The notes: a model not told the origin generated them from the sequence alone. A stretch of 64,000 bases of DNA from Tillus elongatus (GCA_964006375.1 OZ023265.1:159104118-159168117); one strand, 5' to 3'. Shown: positions 10,336 through 21,796, counted from the stretch's first letter. Program-made: numbers and translations.

Positions 10336-11920
10336 ATTATTTTTCAGTACACACTGTAGACTAACATTAACTGAGGTTATGACACTGTGTTTGAGCAAGT
10401 TGAATGGCTGTACTACGGTCCGCCCTTTTGTGGAAGGGTGTTAAGCCGTAGGTTACCTATACCAAACGATGTTGGGGACGTTTAAGATCGCCACCTTTCT
10501 TACAGAAAGGAAGGGATTCGGCAAATTTTCGAAAATGGTGAGGTAAAACTGCTCCCTGGCGTCGGTGATAGTCGCGAAAATAAGACTGGCGTTAAAAAAA
10601 ATAAGACTCGGGCTGCCTTTCCAGGTAGAAAAATTAAAACTGTTCTGTTTAAGAACGTATCAAAAATATCGTACCATCCTATATAAGTTCATTCATCCCG
10701 CTGACTTGAAGTATTTGATCAAATAAAAAGTCGAACGCAGCAAAGGAATTATAGTAATGAATTTCATAAAGGGCTATTTAAATTTTTTTAGAAAATTAGA
10801 AAGTAATTACCTCTGTAAAGGCGAAATTTTCTTTATAAAAATTCCCTAAAAAAGCTTACAAATTGTTTCTAATGTCCTATGTTAGGGTTGTTAAATTATT
10901 CCAAATTGTTGCCAAATTATTTTATTTAGTTAATACACTTATTATTCCTAACTTAGTTACTATGAACACAAAATCTCAACTTACCCTGCGGACACAGGTG
11001 GATGCAGACATTGTTTGCACTTTTATTTAAAAAAACTTCTAGTACAATAACTTTAAAACTGCTTGAAAATTCAAGCGCGCACTTTGAATCTTTGTTACAA
11101 GTTTCTTAATGAATCACTATTTTAACAATTGTCGCTTATTTTGAAAAGTATTCCGACTGGCCGGCTGTATTAAAATGCGATGAGAATGCAGGTGACCGAC
11201 GCTTATAATATAGTCCAGACGGAATGTGCAAAATATATAGTTAAAAGCAGGCGTCGTCGCCGATCCCGTGTCTACGTCACAACATGAGTTATTTTCCCAA
11301 TTTTCTTCTAGCTGTGAAAACTTATTCATGACAGTGGTATTCACTATTTTTAAAGGTCGAGTAATCTTATTGAAAACGCTTGATTTTCCAACTTCACCTA
11401 CACAATCGATGTTTGCTTACTTTTACATCAAATCCTACGTTATATCCATTTCCAATATCTTTGCGGTTTCGTCTAAAATTATCCTTAGAATTTGAAATTT
11501 CCTGTTAAGATCCAATCTTATATCCGATGCTATTTTTAGTTTGGTGTTTTTGAAATCGATAAAAGTGACCATTAGTTTGCTTTCATGAATGATCATGTGC
11601 ATAAATGAGTCAAGATTGAGAACTTCCTGAAATAATATTTATTTTCAGTTTGTTTGGAGTTCAATGGAAATTTCTCAATGATATTTTTTGATGTTTTTTC
11701 TCTAATCGTAGTTTACAATGAAAACAAAATTAAATATTAGTAGATCTGCACGTGTATGTACATAATCAAATATTTCATTGAGATTTTACACGGTCGTGGG
11801 TTGACTCTCACCCATATTTTATTAAGAATATAATAATAATAATAATCATAGTAAATTTATTTTATTTACAATTTAGAAAAATTAACAAAGTATCCAATAT
11901 CCGAATGCGAAGAATGATTA
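10336..11920. other. No gene recognised
   Basis: About 1.6 kb of sequence without a supported gene. A GC-richer patch at about 10410-10600 contains no convincing ORF. ATA-trinucleotide runs occur at about 11823-11847. Confidence 0.45.
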
Positions 11921-12070
11921 ATTCATTTATTCGTTGTTGCCTCTTACTTGGTGAAACCGTTCCATAGCAGATACAGATGATTCTTCTCTGGCTTCAGAAG
12001 TGTTGGCTTGGTTCTCTGTAACCGGTTTCGCTGCTTGGCAGTATCATCAGACAGGAGAAACTTAAATTTA
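11921..12070 (-). repeat. PLE-like terminal repeat carrying a hammerhead
   Basis: The segment containing 'cttacttggtgaaac' and 'ttctctggcttc' (11950-11998) reappears reversed at 42985-43085. At both loci it is followed by a hammerhead-like core ending 'gcagcgaaac' on the - strand. PLEs are known to carry minimal hammerheads in their terminal repeats, and PLE coding fragments occur in this window, for example at 13020. No PLE ORF is directly attached, so the PLE link is inference. Confidence 0.6.
12011..12062 (-). ncRNA. Type I hammerhead ribozyme motif
   Basis: On the - strand the conserved core CTGATGA is at 12050-12044. Stem II CUGC/GCAG (12041-12038 with 12034-12031) has a CAA loop. GAAAC follows at 12029-12025. 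Stem III is minimal, AC/GU with loop CG (12026-12021), giving the cleavage triplet GUU with H17 at 12020. Stem I forms between 12058-12051 and 12019-12012, eight pairs with one bulged C. All core nucleotides of the hammerhead consensus are present. Self-cleavage is predicted between 12020 and 12019; activity is not shown. Confidence 0.8.
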
Positions 12071-12429
12071 TTTATACATATACCTGACAGCTATAAATAA
12101 ACACGTGTTGCTATATGTTATAGTGTTATGATCAAAAAGTTATTTAGAAGAAAACGAATATAATTAAAATGACAGCTGACAGATTAAAATGTCTATGTGA
12201 TGCATGTCAATATTTAACATGAGAGTAAAAATAACTTAGAACAATAATAACCATAACAACAATCGTAATTATAAAACAACTGATTAACGATAACAACAAT
12301 AAAGCAGGTTCTACATAACGAAAACATCGACATACATCGACCTAGTAATACGTATTTTGTTTCATATAAAAATTAGAAAAAAAAAGTTCCTAAGAAAAGA
12401 GAATCCATCCAGTCAGTTTGCTTTTTTTA
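12071..12429. other. No gene recognised
   Basis: AT-rich sequence with 'aataacaacaat'-like low complexity at about 12240-12300. Confidence 0.45.
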
Positions 12430-12885
12430 TATTGCAAGAACACACCACGAGGGCTTACAGCCTAAATACTATCGTACCGTGGATGTCGACAAGGAGAAAA
12501 GAGGCAACTTGCTAATTCTGGACTTGAAGGTTTGGAGGTTCGGAGGAGAAGGAAAAACATGTGCCGGCAAGGAATTCCACAACTTGGAAGTCCTCGGGAT
12601 AAAAGAGCGGGCATAATACGGTGTTCTATGTCTGGTGACCTGGACAGTAAAAGGGTGCATTCGCTCTATTCCCCTGGTAGATCTGTTGGGGGCAGCAGGT
12701 GGGGGAACTATGGAAGAAAGCTCTTCTGAGCAGTGCCCGTGCAGATATCTATAAAAGAGAGAGAGGTCACCAACGGCACGTCGGTGGGAAAGGGATGGCA
12801 GCCTTTGGGTGAGGGTAGAGTCACCGATGAAACGTATAGTTCCCTTCCTAATGGAGTCCAGGATAGCGAGTGTAGCTTATTTGAA
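12430..12885 (-). pseudogene. LINE 3' end, same family as 8875-10255
   Basis: On the - strand, 'IGDSTLTQRLPSLSHRR' (about 12830) corresponds to 'IGDPTLTQRLSSLAYRR' of the ORF at 8875-10146. The frame continues with a C-terminal tail 'RTPYYARSFIPRTSKLWNSL' and 'PPNLQTFKSRISKLPLFSLS', ending near 12472. The SKLWNSLP motif is the typical last conserved block of this LINE type. The fragment is 5' truncated at about 12885 and has a 3' UTR to about 12430. Confidence 0.85.
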
Positions 12886-12963
12886 ACAAGGTAGTTATTG
12901 CCGTGTATGTGCCTGTTTACTTCCAAAGTTAATTTTTTTTCCAAAAGTCTTCCCATCGATACC

Positions 12964-13003
12964 TCTCTATTAGTGAATTTTCTAAATAAAAATTCACTAA
13001 AAA
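12964..13003. repeat. HLE palindromic end (solo)
   Basis: The string 'ctctattagtgaattttc' with the complementary 'aaaaattcacta' is the HLE palindrome. It is inserted next to the end of the PLE fragment. Confidence 0.6.
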
Positions 13004-13014
13004 TCCTTGTTGTC

Positions 13015-13290
13015 GTTACAAAAATTCAGTCGCGCCATGTGGTTATTTGCTGTGGATCTAGGTTGAGTATCGGTAATATTTTTTGCAAATGTGGATTAGT
13101 GGTGGTTGTTTCCAAATGCAAAAATATGTTCCTTGAATCTGGCACTGAAACTTCTAGAAGTTTTGCCGATGTAAATTGCGTTACAATCTGTACAAATAGT
13201 TTATAAATTACAGCTTTTGTCAAATAAGGGCATGCTTTCTCTTTCGTGTTAAATGTCAAGTCACGCAGCATGTTGTAGGATTTAAAACCT
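13015..13290 (-). pseudogene. Penelope-like GIY-YIG endonuclease end
   Basis: The - strand reads 'LTFNTKEKACPYLTKAVIYK', then after a frame change 'CTDCNAIYIGKTSRSFSARF' and 'KEHIFAFGNNHH'. This is the C-terminal GIY-YIG nuclease module of Penelope-like elements: Cys-x2-Cys, the IYIGKT core, the catalytic Arg in 'SARFKEH'. An in-frame stop follows the HH. The RT part is missing. It is a decayed 3' fragment of a different PLE copy from the one at 716-1490. Confidence 0.88.
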
Positions 13291-13299
13291 ACTTTTTTA

Positions 13300-13650
13300 T
13301 TTGTACTGGCATTTTAAATGTTGGCATGTTTCCAAAATTTTACTGGACAACGTACCACTACGTGTAATGCAAAACATGTACTATCAACTCGATGGCGCGC
13401 TGTTCATTTTACTCGTGATGTGATCAATCATCTAAATAATCGCTTTCCTAGACGCTGGATAGGCCGTGGGTGTTTCCAGAATTGGCCACCAAGATCACCG
13501 GACTTCACTCCCCTTATTTATTGCCTTTGGGGATGGCTGAAGTTTATAAAACAAAAGTGAACACGGTACAGAACTACCCGTGCAATCCACAAACGGGCTG
13601 ACGCAGGGATCGTGCTAAACGGTGGTATTGTTGATAATTTAATTAATTAG
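13300..13650 (+). pseudogene. mariner-type transposase C-terminal half (DDE_3)
   Basis: The + strand has 'YYQLDGA' (second catalytic aspartate; 13379-13402), then after a frameshift 'HFTRDVINHLNNRFPRRWIG' and 'WPPRSPDFTPLIYCLWGW'. The SPDFTPL block carries the third acidic residue of the mariner DDE/D set. This is the insect mariner-like family that pairs an N-terminal helix-turn-helix domain with DDE_3. Only the C-terminal third is present and it is frameshifted. Confidence 0.85.
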
Positions 13651-13695
13651 TTTGTATGTTACGTTAGGAAATAAACACTTTTCATTCTTAATGCA

Positions 13696-13763
13696 AAAAA
13701 GTGCGTAAAATGTGCGAATGGTCTGACGACCGCAGCCATAAAAGCAGACAACACACATAAACA
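13696..13763 (+). mobile_element. Tiny retroposon-like insertion with 13-bp TSD
   Basis: A 68-bp sequence including 'atgtgcgaatggtctgacga' and 'ccgcagccataaaa' is flanked by the perfect direct repeat CATTCTTAATGCA (13683-13695 and 13764-13776). It starts with an A run and ends in an AC-rich tail. A 49-bp version of the same sequence is inserted at 41255-41303 in the other orientation with its own 17-bp duplication. That makes a mobile sequence likely, perhaps the 3' terminus of a LINE or SINE. Confidence 0.8.
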
Positions 13764-13921
13764 CATTCTTAATGCATTACAATAATGTTTCTCGATTAAA
13801 AGTTATCTTCAATAATATCTTCGTCACGGTTGACATTTGACCATATGTTTATTGGACTCTTTTTGATTGCTTTGATTCCCTGGACACGCTATCCAAAAAC
13901 GGAGGGTTCCCCACGAATCAC

Positions 13922-14044
<123 letters not shown>

Positions 14045-14597
14045 GACTCCGGATTTAACGAGGAGTCAAGGAACTAGCAATAATATCTCGTAAAAACTGG
14101 ATCTTGTTATATCAGAACTAAGAAGTAACTACAAAAAAATGTAGGTAGGTACATACCTATATGTAAGTGCACAAACCCTACTACTCCCCTGTAACCCTTT
14201 CCATCAATATTGACAGTGAACTGTAACTGCCTAGTTTGAATGAACAATTTTATTCGCATAAAAAACACAACTGTGTATTATTACTGAATCTAACTTTATA
14301 CACATCATAAAAAGTAGCCTGGAATTTTCATTTATAGTGTCGGTTTTTCTTTTTCCTTCTTTTCCAAAAAGTTCTCTATGGAAGTTCATAAACTTATCTA
14401 GTTCTCTGAGTTGAGGCCTTCTCTAAAAAGATTTTAAGTTTTTCGGCGGTCTATGGCATCTTGCAATGAAACATTGGTGCATTCTGGGCTTTTATATTCT
14501 TTGTCCGAATCGGAATCTTTAATCACTTCTTGGGTAGTGTTCAAATTTGCAGCTTCAATTATCTCGGAATCTGTTGGAATACCTGAAGTTCCCACAG

Positions 14598-14601
<4 letters not shown>

Positions 14602-14677
<76 letters not shown>
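14602..14677. repeat. (TA)n microsatellite within the transposase tail
   Basis: A pure TA tract splits the C-terminal coding region of the Tigger-like transposase. Recognisable coding sequence continues on both sides ('ADEDIADEDDDD' upstream; 'GIPTDSEIIEAANLNTTQEV' downstream). Confidence 0.93.
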
Positions 14678-14679
<2 letters not shown>

Positions 14680-15106
14680 ATGTTCCGGTGATCCATCGCA
14701 TCCGACACTTGTGACAATTTGTATCGTCATCGTCTTCGTCGGCGATATCTTCGTCAGCAATAACATCTTCCGAAACGCTTAAATTAGCGTTTTCATTTCT
14801 ATGCTAAAAATGAAAACCAACATGCCTGAAACCGTGTTGCACCGTTTTTTGAGAGACATTTTTCCATGCACGATCAAGGATACGAATAGCTTCGAAGACG
14901 TTTACCGAAAGTTGACGCTGATTCTTGTCCATGTTGTCAATAACTTTTGTGACGAGTTGCTTCCTGTAATTACATTTCATAGAGTTGATAATTCTCTGAT
15001 CTAAAGGGTGCAGTACAGATGTGGTATTAGGTGTCAGAAAAACTAGTTTGATGTTCTTCAAACTCGTCAGTTGTGGATGTGCTACACAATTATCCACCAC
15101 AATAAT

Positions 15107-15605
15107 ACTTTATTGATCAACTTGTCAATTACAGAGAATAAGAGTACAAATATATATACATAAACATATACACAGATACACATGTATATAGAAGGTAAAT
15201 GCAAATAACGTAATATATTTGTATACATACAAATAAGTAGTACATATATTAGATAGCACTATGAATCCATAGGATTTGTGTGTGCATAGAGGTACAATAG
15301 ATTAAATTGTAAGTGCAAATAGTACAATGCCAGAAAATAGACTAACCTAAAACATGATCAATATTGCTAAGATGGGTGAGAGAACATTTGCTAAATTAAT
15401 TGTGAGCTGATAAATGAAACAAATGTACATATAGAGCAACCAAAACTATCCAGATAAGGTTACCATTGAATTTATATAGATGTTTAAAGATAACACAGAC
15501 TAACATGACATCAATGAGAACCATGAAAGTAGCCGTGCGATAAATAAATTCTATGAATGAATGTTGAATCTGTCGAAGGTATAGTGTTTATCAGGTATTA
15601 AAACC
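15107..15605 (-). mobile_element. Insertion in the transposase, possible retroelement 3' UTR
   Basis: About 500 bp separate the two halves of the transposase catalytic domain. On the - strand the insertion is non-coding and ends with 'caataaagtattatt', which resembles a polyadenylation signal near the 3' end of a retroelement. I see no clear target duplication, and the family is unknown. Confidence 0.5.
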
Positions 15606-16425
15606 ATTCTGATAATGCGCAAAATTTTTCAATTTTTTTCTAGTTCTCTATCCCATTCTTCTACTTCAGTTTTAAAAATATCGCCAGTCACTTATCCTTT
15701 TTTATTAGCAAAATACTTCACCGACAAAGTCTTTACATTTTTAAAACATCTTAGTTTTTGTGCTTTGCCAGTAACAATAGTTTTAGAAACTCAGAACCAG
15801 CATAATTTACACAAACTAGTACAGTCAGTCGCTCTTTGGATAACTTCCCACCAACATATTTTTCGTTTTTCAATTTTAGAGTTTTGTCCGGCAACGTTTT
15901 GTAAAAAAGTCCTGTCTAGTCTGCATTGAAGAGATCACATGCCTGATATTCCTCGGATAATTCTCGGAAGTTATTTTGAAGCCAATCAGGTGACTACCTT
16001 ATTTACAAATTTCGCTTCCCCAGAAACTTTTCCTGAATTAGTTGAATGTCTGTTTAAAACGAAAAATCCAACTTGTAGAACACTATAAATTCTCTCCATA
16101 TCCCATTTCTCTACCAAGAGAAACGGCTTTCTCCTGGAGAAATGAACCACTTATAGCAATGTTTGCGTGCCTCTGATATTTGAACCAATCAAACAATGCT
16201 TTGTCCAAGTTCTCCATGGCGGTTGTTTTTAGACTTTTTCTCTTGCTGTCAATAGTTTTGGAACCCCTAGCCTGGATAATATCCTTCTTGCAGCTTAAAA
16301 TTGTTGATAATGTAGACAATGCAATACCGTACTGCCTACCATTTCGTTCCCGATTTTACTTTTTTTAAAATCGACATTTTCTTTTCAATGGTAAGGCGTT
16401 TTCTTTTAATACCGGACGCGGACAT

Positions 16426-16887
16426 TGTGTAAACAAGACTTGATTCAACTGCCTCAACCGCGCGGTGATCGAAAACTGATCAGAATTAGGCGCAAGTTTT
16501 AAGATTTAAACAGAAAAACAAAAGCCACACAAATGTACGTTTGTAACGAACTAACGAACATTGATTTCAAGTGGTAAGAGGGACTCCATGATTGTCTGAG
16601 TGGAGGAACCGATAAATAGTTTCTCTTGTGTTGTGTACAGTAAAACGTATTACCCATTAGTGGCAGATGTCAATCAACAAACATGTGCATCTAGTCCTAG
16701 TGTGTCTGAATGGGCACATTTTTGGGTAGAGGGGCAACGAACTTCACAGAAAAACGAATCCCTCTTGTTTACTTTCGCACATCTGTGTATCCCAATGAAA
16801 ATCTGAACGGGTCAGCGCAATAATTACCTCGCTAAAACCGAAATCGCCTGAAAAGTGGTGTCGTTAAATCAGAAACATTTTAGCATT
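16426..16887. other. Tigger 5' untranslated region
   Basis: Non-coding DNA between the transposase start and the LINE insertion. It contains a 'tcgttaaatcag' motif similar to the element ends. No separate gene is supported. Confidence 0.45.
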
Positions 16888-17884
16888 TAGTTTCTTTTTT
16901 TTGCTCCCTTAGGGTTCGCCCGCGTCTTTGCCCCCCGATAGCACCGCAGCCTTTGGCTTTTTGTGCAGGCCCTTTGTCTTTTCTATTTCACCCATTCCAA
17001 AATCACTGTGCCGTGAACTAGTCTGCATGGCAATTGGTAGGGTGAAGTTTTATATTGCGCTGTCTCCGGTCTAGGCTGTTCGTAGATCAGTTGTCTTATG
17101 CGGTCCAGAGCTTTACAATTGCACAAGATGTGTTGGGCTGATTCCCCCCCCCCCTCGCCGCAGAGTCTGCATGCCAGATCCCCCTCGAACGGCCCCATTT
17201 TATGCAGGTGTTTCTTGACAGCCATGTGTCCCGTCAAGAGTCCTGTTATGTTCCCGAGCTGTCCTCTGCTAAGATTTAGCAGCTCCACAGCTCTCTTTGA
17301 ACTGGTTCCTCAATTACTGACTTCCCATGTCTGATCCCTGGACAGTCTGCCCAGTACACCTTATGTTCGGTTCTGACCCAGCACTTAATGGATCCCCTGG
17401 CAGTGCTCTTCGTCACGCCCAGGACCGGTTCTGGTCCCATAAATGGTTTTGCTGATCCTCTCTTCGCGAGACTGTCAGCTTCTTCATTGCCTTTAACCCC
17501 CAAGTGACCCGGCACCCAGATGAGGGTGGCCTCATTCTCCCCAGTGGGCTACTTTGGGCCTTAAGTGCTGCCTGGCTGTCTGTGGCTATGAGGATCCGCT
17601 TGGTGTAGCCCCTCCTCTTGTTCTCTCGCACGCAATGCAAGATGGCGTACATTTCTACCTGGAAGACCGTTGCATGAGCACCAAGGGAAATACTGTGGCT
17701 TACCCTCGGTCCTTTCGAATAAACGCCTGCCCCCGCCCCACGCTCCCCGCCGGATCCGTCCGTGGACGAGACGAGCGCGTCCCGTGGTAGTCTCGGCGTC
17801 TCCCCCCGTCATGCCCCGCGGACGGGGTTACTACTGTAAACTTGTTTTCCCTGAAGATTCGCGGGCTCGCGAAGTCTAACCCCA
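16888..17884 (-). pseudogene. R1/I-like LINE 3' part: RNase H and zinc knuckle
   Basis: The - strand shows, across several frames, an RNase H domain: 'MYAILHCVRENKRRG', 'RILIATDSQAALKA' with its aspartate, then 'LWVPGHLGVKGNEEADSLAK' type sequence at 17515. It continues with 'ELLNLSRGQLGNITGLLTGH' and a Cys/His cluster 'CRLCGEGGGESAQHILCNC'. This organisation is that of R1/I-superfamily LINEs. The GC content is far above the surroundings. A T run at 16892-16900 marks the 3' tail, and 'tagcatt' at 16881-16887 and 17885-17891 is a possible 7-bp target duplication. Confidence 0.88.
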
Positions 17885-17972
17885 TAGCATTGTCTCTTAC
17901 ACAAGTCCATTCAAGTCACTAAAATTTGCTCGTTAAATCTACTACTCGTAAAATCCGGACCCTACTGCACCC

Positions 17973-17974
<2 letters not shown>

Positions 17975-18063
<89 letters not shown>

Positions 18064-18155
18064 GATAATATGCATAAAAATTGAAACTGACCTTGAATAT
18101 GAGTTGTAGGAGGCTTACTTCGCACTCATTTGAAGAAAATTTTCAAAAGTCGCGG
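17975..18155 (-). mobile_element. HLE proximal fragment with (TA)n
   Basis: Reading the - strand from 18155: 'ccgcgacttttgaaaatttt', 'cttcaaatgagtgcgaa', 'aaggtcagtttcaatttt', then the (TA)n tract (18059-17975). This is the proximal HLE block in reverse. On the far side of the microsatellite the sequence becomes the Tigger end, so the Tigger element probably inserted into the TA tract of an HLE. Confidence 0.75.
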
Positions 18156-18363
18156 CAAGAGGTAGATATAGACACATGTTGAGGAAAGTTGTTAGGAAAA
18201 TTGTATATAGATTCTAGAAATAGGATAGTATAGAGGTGTTCTGTTTAAAATATCAACGTTGGTACTATTTTTCAGTAAAACGTCGCATTTTCGAAAATAT
18301 TTTTGCTAGATTCAGCAAGTTTGTTTATCAACATAATCAAATTTTCAGAGCGATCCGTTGACT

Positions 18364-18449
<86 letters not shown>

Positions 18450-19299
18450 CCATCCACTGTGAATAATCCTGTATATATTTAGGCAACATTTTATCGACTA
18501 TTTTAATTTATCCATGGAAACGCATTTTTATAAAAATTAGATTCCAGAAGAAAACTCTTTGATATTTTTGTCACATAACCAAATATAAATGTTCCTAAAC
18601 TTAACTTTTATGAGTCAAATAAAGATGGATCCATTTATGCACTGAAAATATTATTTGTTGTTATTTATACCACTCTAAACATACGTCAATTTGAACATTT
18701 TCTGGGGCACAATAAATCTTTCCTTGTTAGTATACAACGTACATAGATGCATTGATGACGCTTTTCCGGAATCCTAATGTTTACTAGCGAAACCCTGCTA
18801 TAAAATTTTAGCACGTGTTAACGATTCGAGTTAACGATTTTAAAAACCAGCCATCTATTGATAGGAGTTATAAAATTGTGAAAGAAATGTATCCAAAACA
18901 AATAGAACGCACGCTTCCATTCATTAAAAAGTTACATTACACAACGTGTAATAATTTTAGAACCACTTTGTTCTGGCAAACGAATGACGTTAGGCGTTAG
19001 GAACTGATTCATAAATTACGTCTTAACATCATATGTATTGTTTTCTCATACGCGAGAATACTTTCATTTTTAACAGGATCATAGCCCACTTGAGGTAATG
19101 AGTGATGATTTTTTTGCTTTTCTAGAACAAACAGATATAATGCCAGAGCTGGTTACCTCATTTGGTCTAGCGATTTGTGCCTATATCATGAGAAAAATTT
19201 AACAAACATATTTGGTGCAGATAAACAAGTGTTCTCGTCGATGTTTAATTTTTTTCTTAAAATTTATGTGTAGTACAGAAATCGCAACATCCTATATTT

Positions 19300-19300
<1 letters not shown>
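18156..19300. other. Unassigned, with (TA)n at 18370-18444
   Basis: No coding region is supported. A pure TA tract occupies 18370-18444. The rest is AT-rich; the word pair 'acgattcgagttaacgattt' at about 18822 is a short imperfect repeat. A 61-codon ORF at 18815-19000 is unconvincing. Confidence 0.5.

Positions 19301-19301
<1 letters not shown>

Positions 19302-19389
<88 letters not shown>
19302..19389. repeat. (TA)n microsatellite
   Basis: Pure TA tract. On the - strand the adjacent 'cggcaaataaacgaatatat' looks like a retroelement 3' end running into the tract, so the tract could have grown from a TA-rich tail. Confidence 0.93.
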
Positions 19390-19391
<2 letters not shown>

Positions 19392-19829
19392 GTTTATTTG
19401 CCGAAACTATCCAACAGGTTATAAACCCAATTACAGGGCAGCGAAAACTACAAGAAAAACACTATATAATAAAATACAATGAATAATTAAAACATACAGT
19501 GAGTTGAAAAATTATGGAATAAATTCTCGGAATCGTCAACTCTAGTTTTCAAAAATAGACATTTTTGCATAAAATTTACGTTTCTCCCACTCCTGCTTTT
19601 CCAATATGACGTCATCGACATTTTTTTTGACAACCCCCCTTTTTCTATAGATAATTAAATTGTCGACCATAAAAATTTTGATACCTCACATTGTTAAATT
19701 ATCAAATGACAGTCATTTAAAGAGTATAAAACACAAACTCTATTCAAAACAAAAATCAAAAGATAACGAACAAGATTAGATTATTTAGTGTGAATAAAAT
19801 GTTTGTATCCACAAGTAGGTACTGATCTA
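19390..19829. other. No gene recognised
   Basis: AT-rich region between the microsatellite and the LINE fragment; nothing identifiable. Confidence 0.45.
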
Positions 19830-20700
19830 TAATACAGAAGAATGAGGCGAAGACGGAGATGATCCTGTTCATTCCACCAAGAAGATTGTGGAGGGGTTGA
19901 GGGCGCCGGTGATGTTAGGAAAACCTTTAGCTTTAGTGCGGGAGGTCAAATATCTGGGAGTGTTCCTGGACTCCAAATTATCATGGGGGGCGCAATTAGA
20001 ACGAGGAGTGAGGAAGATAGTAGGGACCCTCTGGCAGTTGCTCTGTGTGATAGGGAGGACCTGGGGACTTAATCGTCAGATCCTTTATTCGATTTACACT
20101 GCGATCGTCAGGGCGAGAGTTTTCTCGGGCTGTTGTTTGGTGGCGTGGTGTAAACCAAACTGCTACCCGGAAGCTGGCCAAACTTAAAAGGTTGGCAAGT
20201 CTGGGTATCACCGGCGCTATGAAGATGACACCCTCAGCCGCGCTGGAGGTCTTGTTGATGCAGCCATGGGTTCCCATCTGTATCAAAAAAGGTGGTTATG
20301 GCGTCGCATCTCAATATGCGAGACTCTGGAAACTGGTGCGGTGAGGGAGCAATAACAGGACATGCAAAAGTCGCCAAGGCGGAGTTGCAGAGGATCATAT
20401 TAGGATGACTAGGACATATACCCTCAGAATCCCCAGCAAGAATCAGCCTGGTCTGTTTTACCGACGGATCACCGCTGGAGGAGTTGCACCTCTCCGGGCC
20501 GGTAATATACATCGATACCCAAGTAAGTTCCGTCCAATGGAAGACCGTCATGGCCTTTATTTTGAGGTCGAGGCGGTTTGGTGACGAAACCGATGAGGGG
20601 TAGGGCATGGTTGCTGGGTGGCGGAGGTTGGAAAAAAGGGCCCGCTGTCACCTACTTGCCCGGCGCTGGCCTCCCCCCATTGCGACTTCTACTACTAATA
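19830..20700 (+). pseudogene. R1/I-like LINE 3' half (RT thumb and RNase H)
   Basis: The + strand reads 'LALVREVKYLGVFLDSKLSW' and 'RKIVGTLWQLLCVIGRTWGL', followed after a frameshift by 'RKLAKLKRLASLGITGAMKM' and 'TPSAALEVLLMQPWVPI'. Near 20450 there is 'LVCFTDGSPLEE', the start of an RNase H domain. Order and motifs match R1/I-superfamily LINE polyproteins. Frame changes and stops make it dead. It lies opposite in strand to the similar fragments at 16888-17884 and 21416-21793, so the three may be rearranged pieces of one family. Confidence 0.85.
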
Positions 20701-20730
20701 ACATAAATCCATTTTGAAAGTTAATTAAGT

Positions 20731-21240
20731 ATGGCACATGTAAGTGAAACCAAGCGCATAGAAATTTTAATTTTTGTTGAATGCGGTAATAAAACCAGAA
20801 CACAGCAAAAAGTGAAAATTACCACCCTTACAAGATACAGCTGCTGCACAAACGTAATGAAGATGACCCTATACATTTTTTGTGAAATGATGCAAGATTT
20901 ATGCAACCGTAATCCAAACTATTCGCCAAATTATTTTTTCGGACGAAGAGTCATTTTGGCTAAATGGAACAGTGAATTAACAAAATTACAGGATATTGTA
21001 GTAGAGAGAATCATCACTGGATGACCGAAGTACATACACAACACCCTCGTAAAATTAACGTGTGGGCAGAAATAGCCCACGATAGAATCATGGGCAGCGA
21101 TATCATAGTTTATCATGAGCTTATTCCTGCTCTTGCTGCAAGTATGCCAATTGAAGATGATCCTGATTTACCAAGTGATGATATTTAGTTTCAGCTAGAC
21201 GGTGCACCTCTGCACTTGCACATCCTGTTTGAGAGTTTGT
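20731..21240 (+). pseudogene. mariner-like transposase, internally deleted
   Basis: An ATG at 20731 starts 'MAHVSETKRIEILIFVECGN' and 'KTRTQQKV', the helix-turn-helix start of the insect mariner-like family (DUF4817 type). The frame then jumps into 'CEMMQDLCNRNPNYSPNYFF' (first catalytic region; most of the HTH is deleted). 'HWMTEVHTQHPRKINVWAEI' and 'FQLDGAPLHLH' (second aspartate) follow. Several frame changes and a stop just before FQLDG inactivate it. No terminal repeats were recognised. Confidence 0.85.
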
Positions 21241-21275
21241 AAATGACTTAGATAAATAAACAAATTGATTTACAC

Positions 21276-21380
21276 TATTTTATTGAACGTATAACTGCCG
21301 TTTCGGTGAAGTTCTCAGCTTTGTCAAATACAGAATGATGAGAACGTCAGCAAAACTGCAGTTATACGTTCAATAAAATA
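21276..21380. repeat. Inverted repeat with 23-bp perfect arms
   Basis: The arms 21276-21298 (tattttattgaacgtataac + tgc) and 21358-21380 are perfect reverse complements. The 59-bp loop contains 'tgatgagaacgtcagc' and 'accgaaacggc' (as complement), reminiscent of decayed PLE/hammerhead terminal repeats. It may be a PLE terminus; the assignment is weak. Confidence 0.7.
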
Positions 21381-21415
21381 CAATGGATTTACATCAAGTA
21401 TCGGCCTCCACAATA

Positions 21416-21793
21416 TCATATTTTAAATGACTGTTTCCTGGCAAGAGGATCGGTAGGTGAGGACGAATAGAGTTGCTCCCCAGGACCCACCTCCCTGTTC
21501 TCCAGCGTATTCTCCAGTTGCAGCACCAGTTGGTGCAGTGCTGTTTCTGTTGAGACTCCTGCTCTGTATGCATATGGTCCGCAGTGTAGGGGATATGCTT
21601 CCAGTACACCGCCCCCAATGTGCCGGTTGAGCAGTTTTTCCATTGTTTTTAGCAAGAAGGACATGAGACTTATTGGCCTCGAGGACTTTGCGTGGTCTAT
21701 TGAACGCCCAGGTTTAGGAATGACTACAACCCTGGCCAGTTTCCTTGCCCTCGGCGGAGCCAGGCTAGCCCTCATAATGACGGCAACTTGCAA
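21416..21793 (-). pseudogene. R1/I-like LINE reverse transcriptase fragment
   Basis: The - strand ORF reads 'RARKLARVVVIPKPGRSIDH', 'RPISLMSFLLKTMEKLLNRH' and 'YRAGVSTETALHQLVLQLEN'. These are the first reverse transcriptase motifs (palm entry and fingers) of R1/jockey-superfamily LINEs. The catalytic aspartates are not reached because the frame breaks near 21470. It is a truncated, GC-richer fragment. Confidence 0.88.
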
Positions 21794-21796
21794 TTA

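Larger units (their letters stand above)
14434..16425 (-). pseudogene. Tigger-like transposase, interrupted
   Basis: The start codon at 16425-16423 gives 'MSASGIKRKRLTIEKKMSIL' (CENP-B-type N-terminal domain). 'ENLDKALFDWFKYQRHANIA' follows in another frame (second HTH), then the catalytic part at about 15930-15640: 'LFNAD', a stop, 'TGLFYKTLPDKTL' and 'GGKLSKERLTVLVCVNYAGS'. After an insertion at about 15605-15107 the frame resumes with 'VDNCVAHPQLTSLKNIKLVF' and 'LTPNTTSVLHPLDQ' (second aspartate and the PNTTS/PLDQ block). The acidic C-terminal tail is split by a (TA)n tract at 14677-14602 and ends near 14434. Multiple stops make it non-functional. Confidence 0.9.
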
